Notes: generated by a model not told the origin, from the sequence alone. 64,000 nucleotides of DNA from Rhododendron vialii (GCF_030253575.1 NC_080563.1:10683001-10747000), one strand, 5' to 3'; shown: positions 1 through 10,800, counted from the first letter of the stretch. Numbers and translations: made by a program.

Positions 1-54
1 AGTACCCTAACCTAATACTAGGACAGTAAACAATCAAGAAACCAACCAACATTC

Positions 55-756
55 CTAAGCCAAAGAAAGAACGCAAAACAAAAACATCGATTGTTTCGAA
101 TCCCAGTGAAACCCAATCTCGTCTCCTTCTTTCAACCCCCTCCTCCTGACGAACTGGGTCACCCAGTTGTTGGTGAAAACAAAGCTCCCACTGGACCTCC
201 ACTTCTTGAACACCAACTCGTGCACGGTATCTGTGTTTATATCCAACACACTCACCCTCAGACCGTGCTCTGTTTCCATGACTGCAGTCCTCTGCGCCGC
301 ACCCCACTTGCTGAGTATGTGCTCCTGAACCATGCTCGTCTTCAACATCAGCCTGCACAGGTCGTTCACGTCGCTGCTCGTAAGAGTTTTCTTGATGTTC
401 CAGTCAAAGCTGCCGGGTGTCATCAGCACCAGAGACAGCACCAGCGGCGGCCCCCCCGGTCTCCTTGCACTACTCTTCTTTTCTTGCGGTTCTTGGTGCC
501 GGGCATAAACAGCTTCTTGATTGAAACGCGAGAGGAAATCATAAAACGGAAGTGGTTGTGGTTCTTGGTTCCGGGCGTAAACGGCTTCTTGATTGAAAAG
601 CGAGAGGCTATCAAGAAAACGAAATGGAATTTGCACATCTCGGTGTTTGTTGTTGTTGTTGTTGTTGTGGTCGTCCATCGCGTTGGATTGAAGGAGGTTT
701 GGGTTGCGAAGAAGAGGAGGGTCATCAAGCCTTACGCCAAAGAGATATGTTGCCAT
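55..756 (-). CDS. B3 domain-containing protein, DUF313-like subgroup
   Basis: A single-exon gene encoding 233 residues. The C-terminal half (about residues 118-230) reads as a plant B3 DNA-binding domain of the small DUF313-type subgroup: a W-IKK-LT-SDV start, an RL-L stretch, a V-EHIL helix and a final GLKEGDEIGFHWD strand. Such proteins are nuclear and presumed to be DNA-binding transcription factors; the target is not predictable. The N-terminal half is low complexity, with a run of six Asn (about residues 31-36) and two copies of a 24-residue repeat containing FNQEAVYAR. I start at the second in-frame Met (756). The upstream Met at 846 lies only a few bases downstream of a TATA box at 851-859, so it should fall before the transcription start. 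The stop codon is TAG at 55-57. The family call is solid; the function is inferred. Confidence 0.8.
   Translation of the reverse strand: MATYLFGVRLDDPPLLRNPNLLQSNAMDDHNNNNNNKHRDVQIPFRFLDSLSLFNQEAVYARNQEPQPLPFYDFLSRFNQEAVYARHQEPQEKKSSARRPGGPPLVLSLVLMTPGSFDWNIKKTLTSSDVNDLCRLMLKTSMVQEHILSKWGAAQRTAVMETEHGLRVSVLDINTDTVHELVFKKWRSSGSFVFTNNWVTQFVRRRGLKEGDEIGFHWDSKQSMFLFCVLSLA
486..629. repeat. Two in-frame 72-bp tandem repeats inside the B3 gene
   Basis: Positions 486-557 and 558-629 are imperfect copies, 72 bp each (24 codons), so the duplication is in frame. Both encode the FNQEAVYAR segment. A TTG/CAA trinucleotide run lies just beyond, near 645-668, and encodes the poly-Asn tract. Confidence 0.8.
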
Positions 757-850
757 TGATCGATGAAGTAATGGAAAAGAAAAATCTGAGTAGAATGTAT
801 AATAATCGGTAAAGAAGAACAAGCCGTAGAAAAGACGTAGGTGCATGCGA

Positions 851-859
851 TTATATATA
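851..859 (-). promoter_or_regulatory. TATA box of the B3 gene
   Basis: The minus strand reads TATATATAA about 95 bases upstream of the chosen start codon. A transcript starting 25-35 bases downstream would begin near 820-827. That excludes the Met at 846 and supports translation from 756. Confidence 0.5.
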
Positions 860-1206
860 GAGGTGGGAAATCAGACTGTCAATAGGAAAAAACTGGAGTG
901 TTGATAAGTTTGGGATTGGGATAAGCTACACTTGACACTCACGAAATATTTTCTATAAATAATAAAAATAATTCGTTTAACAAACTAAAATAATTCGGAC
1001 CATAAGGCTCCGTTTGTTTTGATGTAATAAAATGTTTTTTTTAGAAAACAGATTTTAAACTTTTATCTTTCGGTATTTGATTGGCACGCAAAAAATATTT
1101 TCTAAAATAATGGTTATCCAAATGTCTTGGGCAATTTTTTTTTTTTTTTTTGGTGTTTGGTTGACATTTGAGAAATCATAAAAAAAAAAAAAAAGGGAAA
1201 AGGGAA

Positions 1207-1239
<33 letters not shown>
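1207..1239. repeat. 33-base G homopolymer
   Basis: An uninterrupted run of 33 G bases follows an A-rich stretch. Runs this long are prone to sequencing and polymerase slippage, so the exact length should be treated as uncertain. Confidence 0.9.
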
Positions 1240-1241
<2 letters not shown>

Positions 1242-1469
1242 AAAAAATCAAATGTCAGTGGCATTATTTTCAGAAATCGACCAAATAGTATAGAGAGAGA
1301 TCTTAGAATAAGGGAATTGAACTTGGGTTAGAGGAAATTGAGCTGTGAAAATTTAAGAGTAAGTTATTTCCATCTAATTAATGAAATTTTTTTTCTTATT
1401 TTTTATACAACCAACCACTGGAAAATAGGTAAAATATTTTATACTCAAACAATTAGAGCCTGAGTGTAT

Positions 1470-2094
1470 GTACCATGGGTACACACTATTCGTAACTAAT
1501 GTTATATAAAGTCGTAATAAATGAACCTAGAAAATTCATATAAAATCAAACTACAAAAATGCATAACGATTGAATTATAAATTCGTAACTAACGAAAAAT
1601 ATGCAATTTTGTCTCTCTCTTTTTTAACAGTGCATGTAGGATAGAAACGTGTGGGTCTAATTAAAATAATTCGTAAATTGATAAATAATGGTCCAGTTCA
1701 AAAAACATGGCTCTAATTCTCATTACAGAGTATGACCCATTTTTATTTACTTGAAAGTCTATGTAGGATAGAAACGCGTGGGTCTTGTCTTGATGGTGCA
1801 TTTTTAGATTGTGCTGGATTTTTTTGGAAATTTGGGCCAATTACTTAGATTGACCCATAATTTATCCTTCATTTAACAAATTAGTAAAATAATTCGAAAC
1901 ATAATTGTATGTAACAGTGTGTACACCCTATTCGTAACTAATGTTATATGAAGTCGTAATAAATGAACCTAGAAAATTCGTATAAAATCAAACTACAACA
2001 ATGCATTAACACTTGAATTATAAGATTTGTAGCTAATTAACGAAAAATATGCAACTTAATTTGTCTTCTTTCTTTTTTTTTAAGCAGTGCACGT
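1470..2094. repeat. Pair of about 170-185 bp direct repeats
   Basis: Positions about 1470-1638 and 1912-2094 share a long common text: TATTCGTAACTAATGTTATA, then a segment with AATAAATGAACCTAGAAAAT and a later CGAAAAATATGCAA, followed by a T-rich tract and a CAGTGCA motif. They lie in the same orientation about 440 bp apart. The spacer also repeats a short motif with GTAGGATAGAAACG. This is a local duplication or two copies of an unnamed repeat. Confidence 0.7.
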
Positions 2095-2561
2095 AAAACA
2101 ACATTAAATCAATTTGTAACAATACTGATGTAACAATGATCAATTTGTTTTAAATTGTCGAGCAAAATATGTTTTTTAAACTCGGTCAAGTTTCGAAAAG
2201 GATCGAGGCCCCTACTGCCACTATGAAAAACTTATGGACCACCCAGTTTTAGTCAAAATGACATAAGTAATTATGCCTTTTATGAAATTTAAGCTTCATT
2301 TATTACTCTTTTTTACTTGAGCATATTGAGCTTTTTTTGAAATGTTTTTCTACCCGGTTTAGGTTTTCTTACCATTGATTAGTTTTTGAATTAGATAGCT
2401 TTTTTCGAAATTTTTTACTAAAACAGGTTTAGGTTTAGGTTTACGTTTAGAAAATCTTTTGCATTTCAATTATGTAGGTTAATGTTAGAATATTCTTGGT
2501 CACTTAAATGCATAATTAAAAGAACCAAATGCAAGGGCAAGTTTGGTCAATGGACTCCACA

Positions 2562-4430
2562 TGTAACGCCCCAAAAATTCAACCTTAACATGTGTCATAA
2601 AGGCATAAATATCGCGTTGAAAAGTCAAGTCCTCGTTAAACATTGAGCGCATTGAGAGAGAGAGAGAGAGAGAGAGGGAGGGAGAGAAACTTTCCTTTCT
2701 TTTTAAACCTTGATACAACTTATAAAAATATTAAAAATTAACACAATGAAAATATTTTTCACAATAGCTAATAAGTTCCTATGCCTAAAATAGATTTCAC
2801 CAATTATAACTCCATATAGTCAAACTAGATAGTGACGTTTCCATAAGTCTCAAAACAACATTTTTAGTAGATAATATTTAGTGCTAACATAAGTTCTACA
2901 AGCCATAAGACAAAATACCTAAAAGATAATTACACAACTCCTAGTTTTACAGTTCCAAAATAATAACACAATTTTTCAGTTCTATGATCATGCTACAAAA
3001 GACATCGAACCCAATACGGCCTTATGGCCTTACATGATTCAAGATATAAGCTAAACAAGATGATATCACATAAATGAACTCCATGTATTCACAACTTCAC
3101 TAAGTTCACGGCGCCTCATTGCCACCTGAAATGGTTTAAACAACATGAGCCGGAGCCCGTAGAAAATAAGACTAAACCAAATAATATGTTCAAGTTTAAC
3201 ATAAATATCATGAAACATGCACAAGTTGAAAGTCCACACATAATTATCAAGTGTCAATAAGCATCCCTTAATAATAACCTCATATGGTTCTCCGTCTAAT
3301 CACCATTGCCTAACATTCCAATTTAACCCAAGGTCATAAACCATACGCCAACTCTAATATCTAACTGAGGGTAACCGGGTACAAGTACCATCCCATGAAC
3401 AGGGGTAATCGGGTACAAGCACTATCCTCACAAACTAAGGGTAGTCGGGTATAAGTACCACCTCATGAATTGGGGTAACCGGGTATAAGCACCACCCTTG
3501 CACCAGGGTAATCGGGTACAATGTACCACCCCAACAATTTCCAGTCTTTCACCGAGGAGCTCGCCTAGCCCAACTTATTTTTCCTAAGTGAATCACTTAA
3601 ATCTAGACCAACATAATCCGAGCACAATCATCTCAACTTAATCTCACCGAAGGGGATAATTCCTACCCAAATATCATTTGCATAATTTCCATCAAATATC
3701 CAAGCTCCAAGTATTCACTAAACTTCAAATACGCATAAACTACTTCACTAACACATGTAACTTTTAAACATTTATAGCATCTCTACATCTTAATAACACA
3801 TAAATCTCAAGAATTTAACGAGTATCAACAAAAATCCATGTTTTCCATGTGAGACATTAAAACCCTAACATAAATTTTCACATAATCAAAGAAAATACTC
3901 ATGCTTTACAAACAAATCCACAATATTTACACTAAAAATAAACATATTTAGAGAATTAGTTATGTATCCTACCTCAAAGATGCAAATACCAAGCCCTAGC
4001 TTTGAATCCTCTCCAAACCCACTTCTAGCTTCAAAATTTTTGAGTTCTATGTATGAAATTAAGCTTTAATTTAGAAGATTTGAAAGGTTGATTATGTGTG
4101 TAATGAGAGAGAATGAGGAGTCAAGAGATGAAGAAGAAGTGAAAAAAAAAAAAAAAAAAGAAACCCCTGGAAATGGAAAAATGGAAGAGCTAGCCGAACT
4201 TCAACTGGGAATAAAAATCTGATTTTTGGGAAAAAAATTAAACCATAGGTCCCTCTAGCTCTACGGTAACACTAATCAACTCCCCAAGGTTTGAGAATTT
4301 ATAGTTCAGCTACCAAAACTCAAATTTTGCATCGAATGTTTATCAAATCATATTAAAAATCTCGGGATACGCACATGGGTCCCACGTCCCTCAGACAACA
4401 TGTCCACATGGCAACCTACAATCAATTAAA
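2562..4430 (+). repeat. LTR-like remnant (candidate solo LTR of a Ty3/gypsy element)
   Basis: The block opens with TGTAACGCCCC, a motif I associate with the 5' ends of plant chromovirus-type gypsy LTRs. It contains a GA microsatellite and, further in, the 33-37 bp tandem repeat at 3363-3539. No gag or pol reading frame lies inside, consistent with a solo LTR. The right end is not certain (a TACA near 4415-4425 is a candidate), and I did not find matching 5-bp target duplications, so the element type is an inference. Confidence 0.35.
3363..3539. repeat. Five-copy tandem repeat, 33-37 bp unit
   Basis: Five degenerate units each carry the core GGGTAAYCGGGTAYAAG followed by a CACC-rich tail. Unit starts are near 3363, 3401, 3437, 3472 and 3505. 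They sit inside the LTR-like block. Confidence 0.85.
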
Positions 4431-4440
4431 ATAAATAATA

Positions 4441-4712
4441 CTCCCTCCGTCCCTTTTTAAATGTCCTACTTCGTAACTCCAACTTATTAAAAAAACATCA
4501 TCATTATACCTTTCACATCAACTTTTTCCTCCACTTTTCATACTTACCCATCATCATTACACTTTTTACTCACTAACTTTTCAAAATGGAATCTACTTTT
4601 AGGGACAAAATAGATAATGTACCAACTTTTACCTATTAACTTTACCAAATGAACACTTATTAAGGGACAGCCAAAAATGAAATACTGGACTATAATAAGG
4701 GGACGGAGGGAG
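4441..4712. mobile_element. Stowaway-type MITE (family 1, copy 1)
   Basis: The element is 272 bp with inverted termini CTCCCTCCGTCCC and GGACGGAGGGAG, the classic Stowaway (Tc1/mariner-derived) ends. The left flank is TA; the right flank reads AA, apparently a mutated TA duplication. It has no coding capacity. It matches the element at 23970-24241 in inverted orientation, with the same length and about 15 differences counted by eye. Confidence 0.9.
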
Positions 4713-4730
4713 AATAAAATTGGGTTCTTA

Positions 4731-5536
4731 GAGCATCAGCAGTGGAATAAGCAAATATGAATAAACAAAACATGCCACATCAGATTTTGATTATCCATTT
4801 AGAGGTTGCTAAAGTTAACAATGTCAAATCCCACATTGGTTATTTTTTGCCCATAATCAAAACCAATAGGCCCTCCAAACTTTTTCCCTTCATTTCACGC
4901 ATATTTTTTGAAAAAGCGATTTTTGAAGGGAAAAAACAGTTTATATTAGAAACAGTTCAAAAAAAATAGTTTTTCGAAACAAAAAATAGTTTTTTAAAAA
5001 ACACACACTTTGTTCACTTAAAAACTATAAATACAATTTTGAGAAATTTTGAAAGAATTGTACTTACACAAATAATTTTGAAAATTTAAAAATTATAAAT
5101 ACAGTTTTTTTAAAACAGATTTTGTGTAAAAAATAGTTTTCTATAAAAGAGTTTTGAAATTTCAAAAACAGTTTTTTGAAAAACACACTTTATTTACTTA
5201 CAGTTTTTAAAATTTTTGAAATTTTTTTTTTTTAAAAAAAATTTCTGAAAAAAAAAATCTAAAAGTTACAGTTTTTTAAAATTATTTTTTGAAAACATTG
5301 TTGAGAGAGAGAGAAAGAGAGAGAGGGAGAATGTTTTTATGTAATGTTGGTATAGTTGATTGAGAGATAAAATTTGGTTATTGACAAAACATTGCTAGTT
5401 TTGATTATTGAAGAGCCAAAATTTGATGAGTTGTTAAGAGGTTGCTAGGTTTGGTTATTCCAATGTGAGAATTTTTTTGATCCAACATTGCTAATTTTAA
5501 CAATTTTTTGTTTTGCTTATTCCACTGTGAATGCTC
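4731..5536. mobile_element. Harbinger/Tourist-type non-autonomous element
   Basis: The element is 806 bp. The left end begins GAGCATCAGCAGTGGAATAA and the right end is its imperfect reverse complement ending ATGCTC. TTA trinucleotides flank it at 4728-4730 and 5537-5539, the target duplication typical of PIF/Harbinger elements. The interior is AT-rich with a GA tract (5300-5330) and no transposase. It starts only 18 bp after the preceding Stowaway MITE. Confidence 0.8.
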
Positions 5537-6078
5537 TTACACCACAAACTTCCAAAATTTCTCAAGAGTCCGTAAAAATTTTAACCGTGTTTCACATTTG
5601 CCCCAATTATATTAAAAGTTGCCACACGGACATCTGTTTGGATAGTTTGTGGAGAACCCGTGTGAAATTCAAAGGGTAGTTTTGTCATTTACCTAATACG
5701 AGCTAAAATCAGCTTGGAACCAACGTTTCTATTGGTGGCATTGGGGACCCCTTTGGGAATCCAATTATCTAACTATTTTTTTGGAACCTGAATTATCTAA
5801 CTTGCAATTTTTGAACTCAAAAATAATGTATTTATTAAATAATTTTTCAATTTTTTTACACCTTTCAAAATTATTTTAATAAATACCTTATTTTTAATTT
5901 TGAAAATTGCACATAATTTTGTAGGGAGTCACTTTATGGGATGGAGGAGCACTTCTTTTTTGGTGAATGGATTTATCAAGTGATCTTCTTTCTTCTCCTT
6001 CAAAGAATGTTTCTACTTCTATAAGCACTATAACCATAAACCATCATAACCTCCAAGAACACAAAAGTGACAGAAATA

Positions 6079-6557
6079 TTACCCCTTCTCAAAAATTGAA
6101 GAGAAAATTTCTTTTATATCCCTTCGACTTTAATAAAAATTCATTTTGGTCCTTCACCTTTCAATTTCGGCATAAAAATACTTCGACTTTCCAATTTTTT
6201 TCAATGTCATCATTTATGGATACATATACATATGTACACGAAAAATAGGGTGTTTGGATCAAACACCCTATACACATCGGATGCCATTGATTCCCACGAT
6301 AGCCCCCTCGTTTTTTTTTTATAGAATTTTTGGACGGCTCGGATCGGCCGTCCAGTGGCCTGAGACGGCCCAGCGTAGCCGTCAGTCCCTATAGCAGGAC
6401 TCAAAGAAAATGGATTCCTTCTAAAGGATGACATTGAAAAAAATTGGAAAGTCGAAGTATTTTTATACCGAAATTGAAAGGTGAATGACCAAAATAAATT
6501 TTTGATCAAAGTCGAAAGGATATAAAAGAAAATTTTCCCAAAATTGAACGGTAACTT
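6079..6557. mobile_element. Foldback (long inverted repeat) MITE-like element
   Basis: Arms of about 130 bp (6079-6216 and 6424-6557) are imperfect reverse complements; for example ATACTTCGACTTTCCAAT on the left pairs with the segment near 6447-6465. The roughly 205 bp spacer contains a short palindrome at 6246-6270 (GGGTGTTTG and CAAACACCC). Superfamily is unassigned because no clear target duplication was found. Confidence 0.7.
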
Positions 6558-6725
6558 CTCTTCCCTTGGCATCACTAGCATCCTCTTTAGATAGCGAGAA
6601 AGGAGGCAAAAAAGAACAAAGAATTCTTTCGCTTAATTGGATCACTAAAAGATATGAGAATTAATGATGAAAAAAAGAAAAGAAAAGAAAGACAAGATGA
6701 ATCTGGTCCATGCGTATTGTTTATT

Positions 6726-6773
6726 ACCAAATCTCATCACTTTTGGTGATCAAGGACAGTGATGAGATTTGGT
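6726..6773. repeat. Perfect 16-bp inverted repeat (hairpin)
   Basis: ACCAAATCTCATCACT at 6726-6741 is exactly complementary to 6758-6773, with a 16-base spacer. It lies about 160 bp beyond the 3' end of the DUF3527 gene. It could be a tiny MITE remnant or a transcript hairpin. Confidence 0.75.
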
Positions 6774-6932
6774 GAAAAAGCAAAAAATACGTCTTTAATC
6801 TCCCTCTCTCATATTCCAAAGGGCCAGAGGATATTGACAGTAATGACAGCATTGCGCGTTGCTTAAATTCTGCTATTTAGGGAAAAGTAACGGTATATAT
6901 ATATGTGGACAGTAACATCGCGAAAGGATCTT

Positions 6933-9464
6933 CTATACCCGAGCAATAGGAGAAAACGGTGGGTTGAGTTTGACAGATGGTTGGATTTCTTCAATCTTCT
7001 TACTGACTTTCCTCTTTTCCTTCTCTTGGCCTGCTTCAAGAAAATTTGTAACTTCCTCCCCGGTGAACACTGTCGGTGAATTGCATTTCGACAACAGATT
7101 ATCTATCTGGGGGCCAACAACAATCGAGGCTTTTGTACAATGCAACATAGCAACACAGATAGAGAATGCTTGTAACGGGGATAATCGTGCATGGAAGTCG
7201 ACTGAGTACCATCCCTGTTCAGTGACTCTCATTCTCAATGCTGGTGAATTTTCTTTTGATCCCTACATACAAGCAATAGTAATAGTAATAGTGATAGTTT
7301 GTGAGATACACATCACATATGATAAAGGCCATATATGCACTTGGAATCTAGGATCATTTGTTAAGGAAATAGAATCCCACATTGCTTGGGAGTGGAATGG
7401 GTGATCACTTAATAACATCTGGGACCTCTCCACTCATTGCCAATTGGTTTTGAGATGGACATAAAGTTTCCATATCATTTAGAATCAACTTTGATCACAA
7501 TTTGGAGTTTAAACACCAGAAGTATAGTTCATAGTTGCTTTTCCCTTTTTTACGGTACACTGCCTGGGAAGCCACGAGAAACAGATAGGGCGACCAGACC
7601 ACTATATATTAATTTCTCTGCGAATGGTAGTTCTGTCCAAAATACATGGCTCAGATACATGTAATAGAAAGAATTGCAACAGAAAATCTTTGCCAAACGA
7701 TAGCTCAATTTCGGGAGATGCTATGAAGTGGAGTTAAGGATATACGAAGAATGTAAGTATGGAGATTTGAAGAATGTAAGTAGTTTAAAAGTTTTTGTGT
7801 GAAACAGTAAAAGCGAACAAATAGATTCAAGTCAACAATTTCCATGCGTAGTGTGGAGTGACATCTAGGGTATCAAAGTTACTACAGCAGTGTTATCAGG
7901 CATCAGAGGAGAAGCTTACCTGAACAAAAAGTTCCAAAGGCGGATGATTGTCCATGAACCGGTGATCGTCAGCACTGTGAATACGGGGATTGCCAAAAAC
8001 AGTAAGGGGGCATCCGTTGTCCCAACCACCACAGTCGCAGCCTCCACCTGACCTCCATCGATCAAGCAATGGTGAAGGACCTAGGCTATCAGTACTTGGC
8101 AAACCATGGTTTCCACAAGGAGTGACCACATTTACTGCAGACAGATCAAGTAAGTTCTGATGCTGTTGATCACTCTTTGCAACCCTTCCCTTGAACATCA
8201 AACTTTCCCCTGTTCGGAATGGAACTTGTATGACAATTGCTGCTATTTCAAGGCATGGATGCAAATCTGCAGGTTCCCAAGGGCCCGGAGGCGATTTACC
8301 ACTTTTACTGGACTTTTTAGGGCTTTCATGAGCAGCAACACTCTTTCTTGCATGTGCAATATCGTATAACACGAACTCAGTTGCCAAGGACTTGTTGAAA
8401 GCCCCGGCAGTATCTTTTAGCTCCGTACACAAATAACTGGATTCTTGCATCTGCCCCACCATAGAGGACGCTTTTTTACTATCTTTCAATCCCCATCCAC
8501 TACTAGCACTACTCTTCCTTCTATTTTGAAAAGAGTGAAAAGTGTATACCCGATTCAGACCATTGTCTGTTTTCCATGTCCGGGCCACAAAAAGGTCTTT
8601 TGGGGACTTCAATGAGAACTCAAAAAGTGGTGCCCCATGTTTGTTTTCCAATTTGAGGCGCCCATGCAAGCAAGCCGGTGAGCTTGGAACAGCCGAAGTA
8701 GAAAGGTCTTTTTTCACAAACTGAGAACCGAGTTGGAAAGTGTTTGAGAAATCGTTCGGTAGAGATTTCCTCAATGTGGAATTGCCCCTAATGTTTGGAT
8801 CCAACATCTTTCTGAAAGGTCTGAACTGCACCTTTGGACTGCTGGGTCCAGAGTTTTCACTCTCCGATTGAGAAGGTGAATGGGGTAGTGCCAGTTTAGC
8901 AGATAGCGACTCGTGAGAAATGAGAGCACCATCTCTTTTCTGAAAGCCGTTACCATCGCTGATAGGACCAACATTCGGATTGGATCTGAACTTTGGATCC
9001 TTTACTTTCTCTATTTCTACATTTTCAGCAGAGTGATCCTCTCTGCTATCGGTGATCAATTCTTGATTTAGCAACATCGTTGAAGATCTTTTCCATTCCG
9101 TTGGGGAGCTATCGTCGTCAGAGCTAAACATAGAGTCAATTTTTCTCCTACCTTCCACAGCTCCAATCTTCTTCAACTTCCTTATTTCTGTGGAGCTTTG
9201 ACATAGAGAGTCGCGATCTACTACATCATTTCCCTCTAACCCTGGATATGGAATGATTTGCCTAGATGTACCACGATTGCAACGGAAATTAATCTCTACA
9301 AAGTTCTCTTCTAAACCCAATAGAACGTTTGGAGGCGGAAGTTTTCCTTTAATGCTTCTTCTATTATCAACTTCTGAATGGGGCCGAGAAGATGGAAGAA
9401 CAGTTTCCAGGCTCCCATCAACTCTGCAATATTTGTCATATTCCAACTCCATCTCTATTCCCAT
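6933..9464 (-). CDS. DUF3527-domain protein of unknown function
   Basis: Two coding exons, 9464-7920 and 7262-6933, joined in phase 0 across a 657-bp GT-AG intron (donor CAG/GTAAGC, acceptor TAG/GGATC), give 624 residues. The C-terminal third matches the plant DUF3527 family as I know it: an FVLYDIAH segment, PPGPWEP, a Gly/Cys-rich GGGCDCGGWDNGCPL motif, LELFVQ at the junction, then GWYSVDFHARLSPLQAFS and the terminus LNPPFSPIARV. The N-terminal half is serine-rich and probably disordered. No catalytic motif, signal peptide or membrane segment is visible, and the function is unknown. The true ATG is at 9464-9462 and begins MGIEMELEYDKYCRV. A frame extending to 9470 would need GTG. An acceptor-like TTTTTTGTAG just upstream (about 9484) suggests an intron in the 5' UTR. 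Confidence 0.88.
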
Positions 9465-9472
9465 TAACACAT
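9464..9472 (-). promoter_or_regulatory. Minimal uORF overlapping the DUF3527 start codon
   Basis: The leader reads ATG TGT TAA immediately before the main ATG. The last A of the uORF stop is the first base of the main start codon (TAATG arrangement). A ribosome that starts here terminates after one Cys codon exactly on the main start, a layout that could allow termination-reinitiation. Its presence is seen directly; a regulatory effect is inferred. Confidence 0.5.
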
Positions 9473-9483
9473 TTACAATCTAC

Positions 9484-10728
9484 AAAAAATAGGAAGAGGG
9501 CAAGCAAAGATCACTCCCTGGAGAAGTAGAAGATTTCTTCAACAGCAATATAGAACTCAAAACCAAACCAAAACTAAACTGAAAAATACAAGATACTCGC
9601 AAAGAACTTCTGTTCGAAAATGAGAGATCTTAGACGATATGTTTGCGACATTTAGAGACGATTGATTGCTAAAGCACTCACAAGCATAAATTCGAGCAAG
9701 GAGGAAGAAAAAGAGCAGAAGAATAACTTATTCTATATGCAAATGAAATCGGCAGCTATACAATTTAAACAGCAGAAACTTATTCTCGATGAAAGGAACA
9801 TTTTACTATGCGACTGAATTCAACAGGCTGCTATCATCCTTTAATTGCTGAGGTAAGAGGAAATACAACTTCACAATCCGAATAACCAACATAACAGAGA
9901 TTAACCGATTTCAGGCATGGCCAGCTCTATAGTGTGACGGGAGGTGTGCGCGTACAAGGCCCGGGAACGAATTAACTGTTGTATGGACTGACGATTACTA
10001 GCGATTCTGGCTTCACTATAGAAGCCCATAAGAATAAAAATCCAGTATGACAAGTACCAGTTGCAGTTCTGAATCAGAAAACTGAAAGAAAAAAAAAACA
10101 TCCATACCCATGTCCCTGAATTGGAGAGAGAAACGCCTTCAACAAAACCTATAACCTGCAACACTTATTCCTTGATCTTCTACGCTTGAAGCAAAAATTC
10201 AAAGGTCTAATAGATAGAGAATACCAAATCCATGGAAGCTTCTGATAAAAAACCCAAAGCCTAACAAGCAAATTCAAGGCATCTATGGAAGCCTCAAAGT
10301 AGGTAGTGGCATAATAGCAAGTTAAAGAAACAAAACCATAAGAGAGAAGAAAAAGCCATCTTTATAGACACTTCCATTCCAAGCAAAAAAAAGGACAGAA
10401 AAAAGGCAGAAGTGATGGAGAAAATGGGCCATACCCTACTTGATGGAAGAGAAGTGAACCCAAAGGAAAACCCAACAAACTGGAAGCTTTAGAACTAATC
10501 ATGAACTCCCAAAACCTCTTGAACTCAAAGGTTTCATCTGAAACTGCCCATTTTTTCCACAGACATTTAGTACTCCAAGAGTCCCCAGGAATTCTCAAAG
10601 AATCAAAATAGTAGATGGGTTTAAGAGGGGAAGCGGTTGCTAGTTACTGCTAGATCAATGTCAGTAAAGCAGAACAAACAGAAAAAGGCAGAGTTGAGGA
10701 AGTGTAGAGAGACAAAGGATGCCTTTTA

Positions 10729-10768
<40 letters not shown>

Positions 10769-10800
10769 AATGAGAGGAGTGAAAAGTCTATACCTCTCTC
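9484..10800 (-). other. Probable 5' leader/intron region of the DUF3527 gene
   Basis: No coding exon was found. A candidate acceptor at about 9484 implies that the first, noncoding exon lies upstream. A long GA tract (about 10732-10767, CT on the minus strand) is typical of plant 5' UTRs or core promoters. Exact exon boundaries cannot be set from sequence alone. Confidence 0.35.

Larger units (their letters stand above)
860..6932. other. Gene-free repeat-rich interval
   Basis: No convincing protein-coding gene was found. The interval holds a direct repeat, an LTR-like block, two adjacent MITEs and a foldback element, listed separately. Open frames here are short, AT-rich and without recognisable domains. 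The stretch starting near 1010 begins with GGCTCCGTTTGTTT and resembles a decayed hAT-type element, but no target duplication was found. Confidence 0.6.

Noticed and set aside
757-846. Longer N-terminus for the B3 protein starting at 846
   Set aside because: A TATA box at 851-859 places the transcription start downstream of that Met, and the extra 30 residues are hydrophobic and unlike the family.
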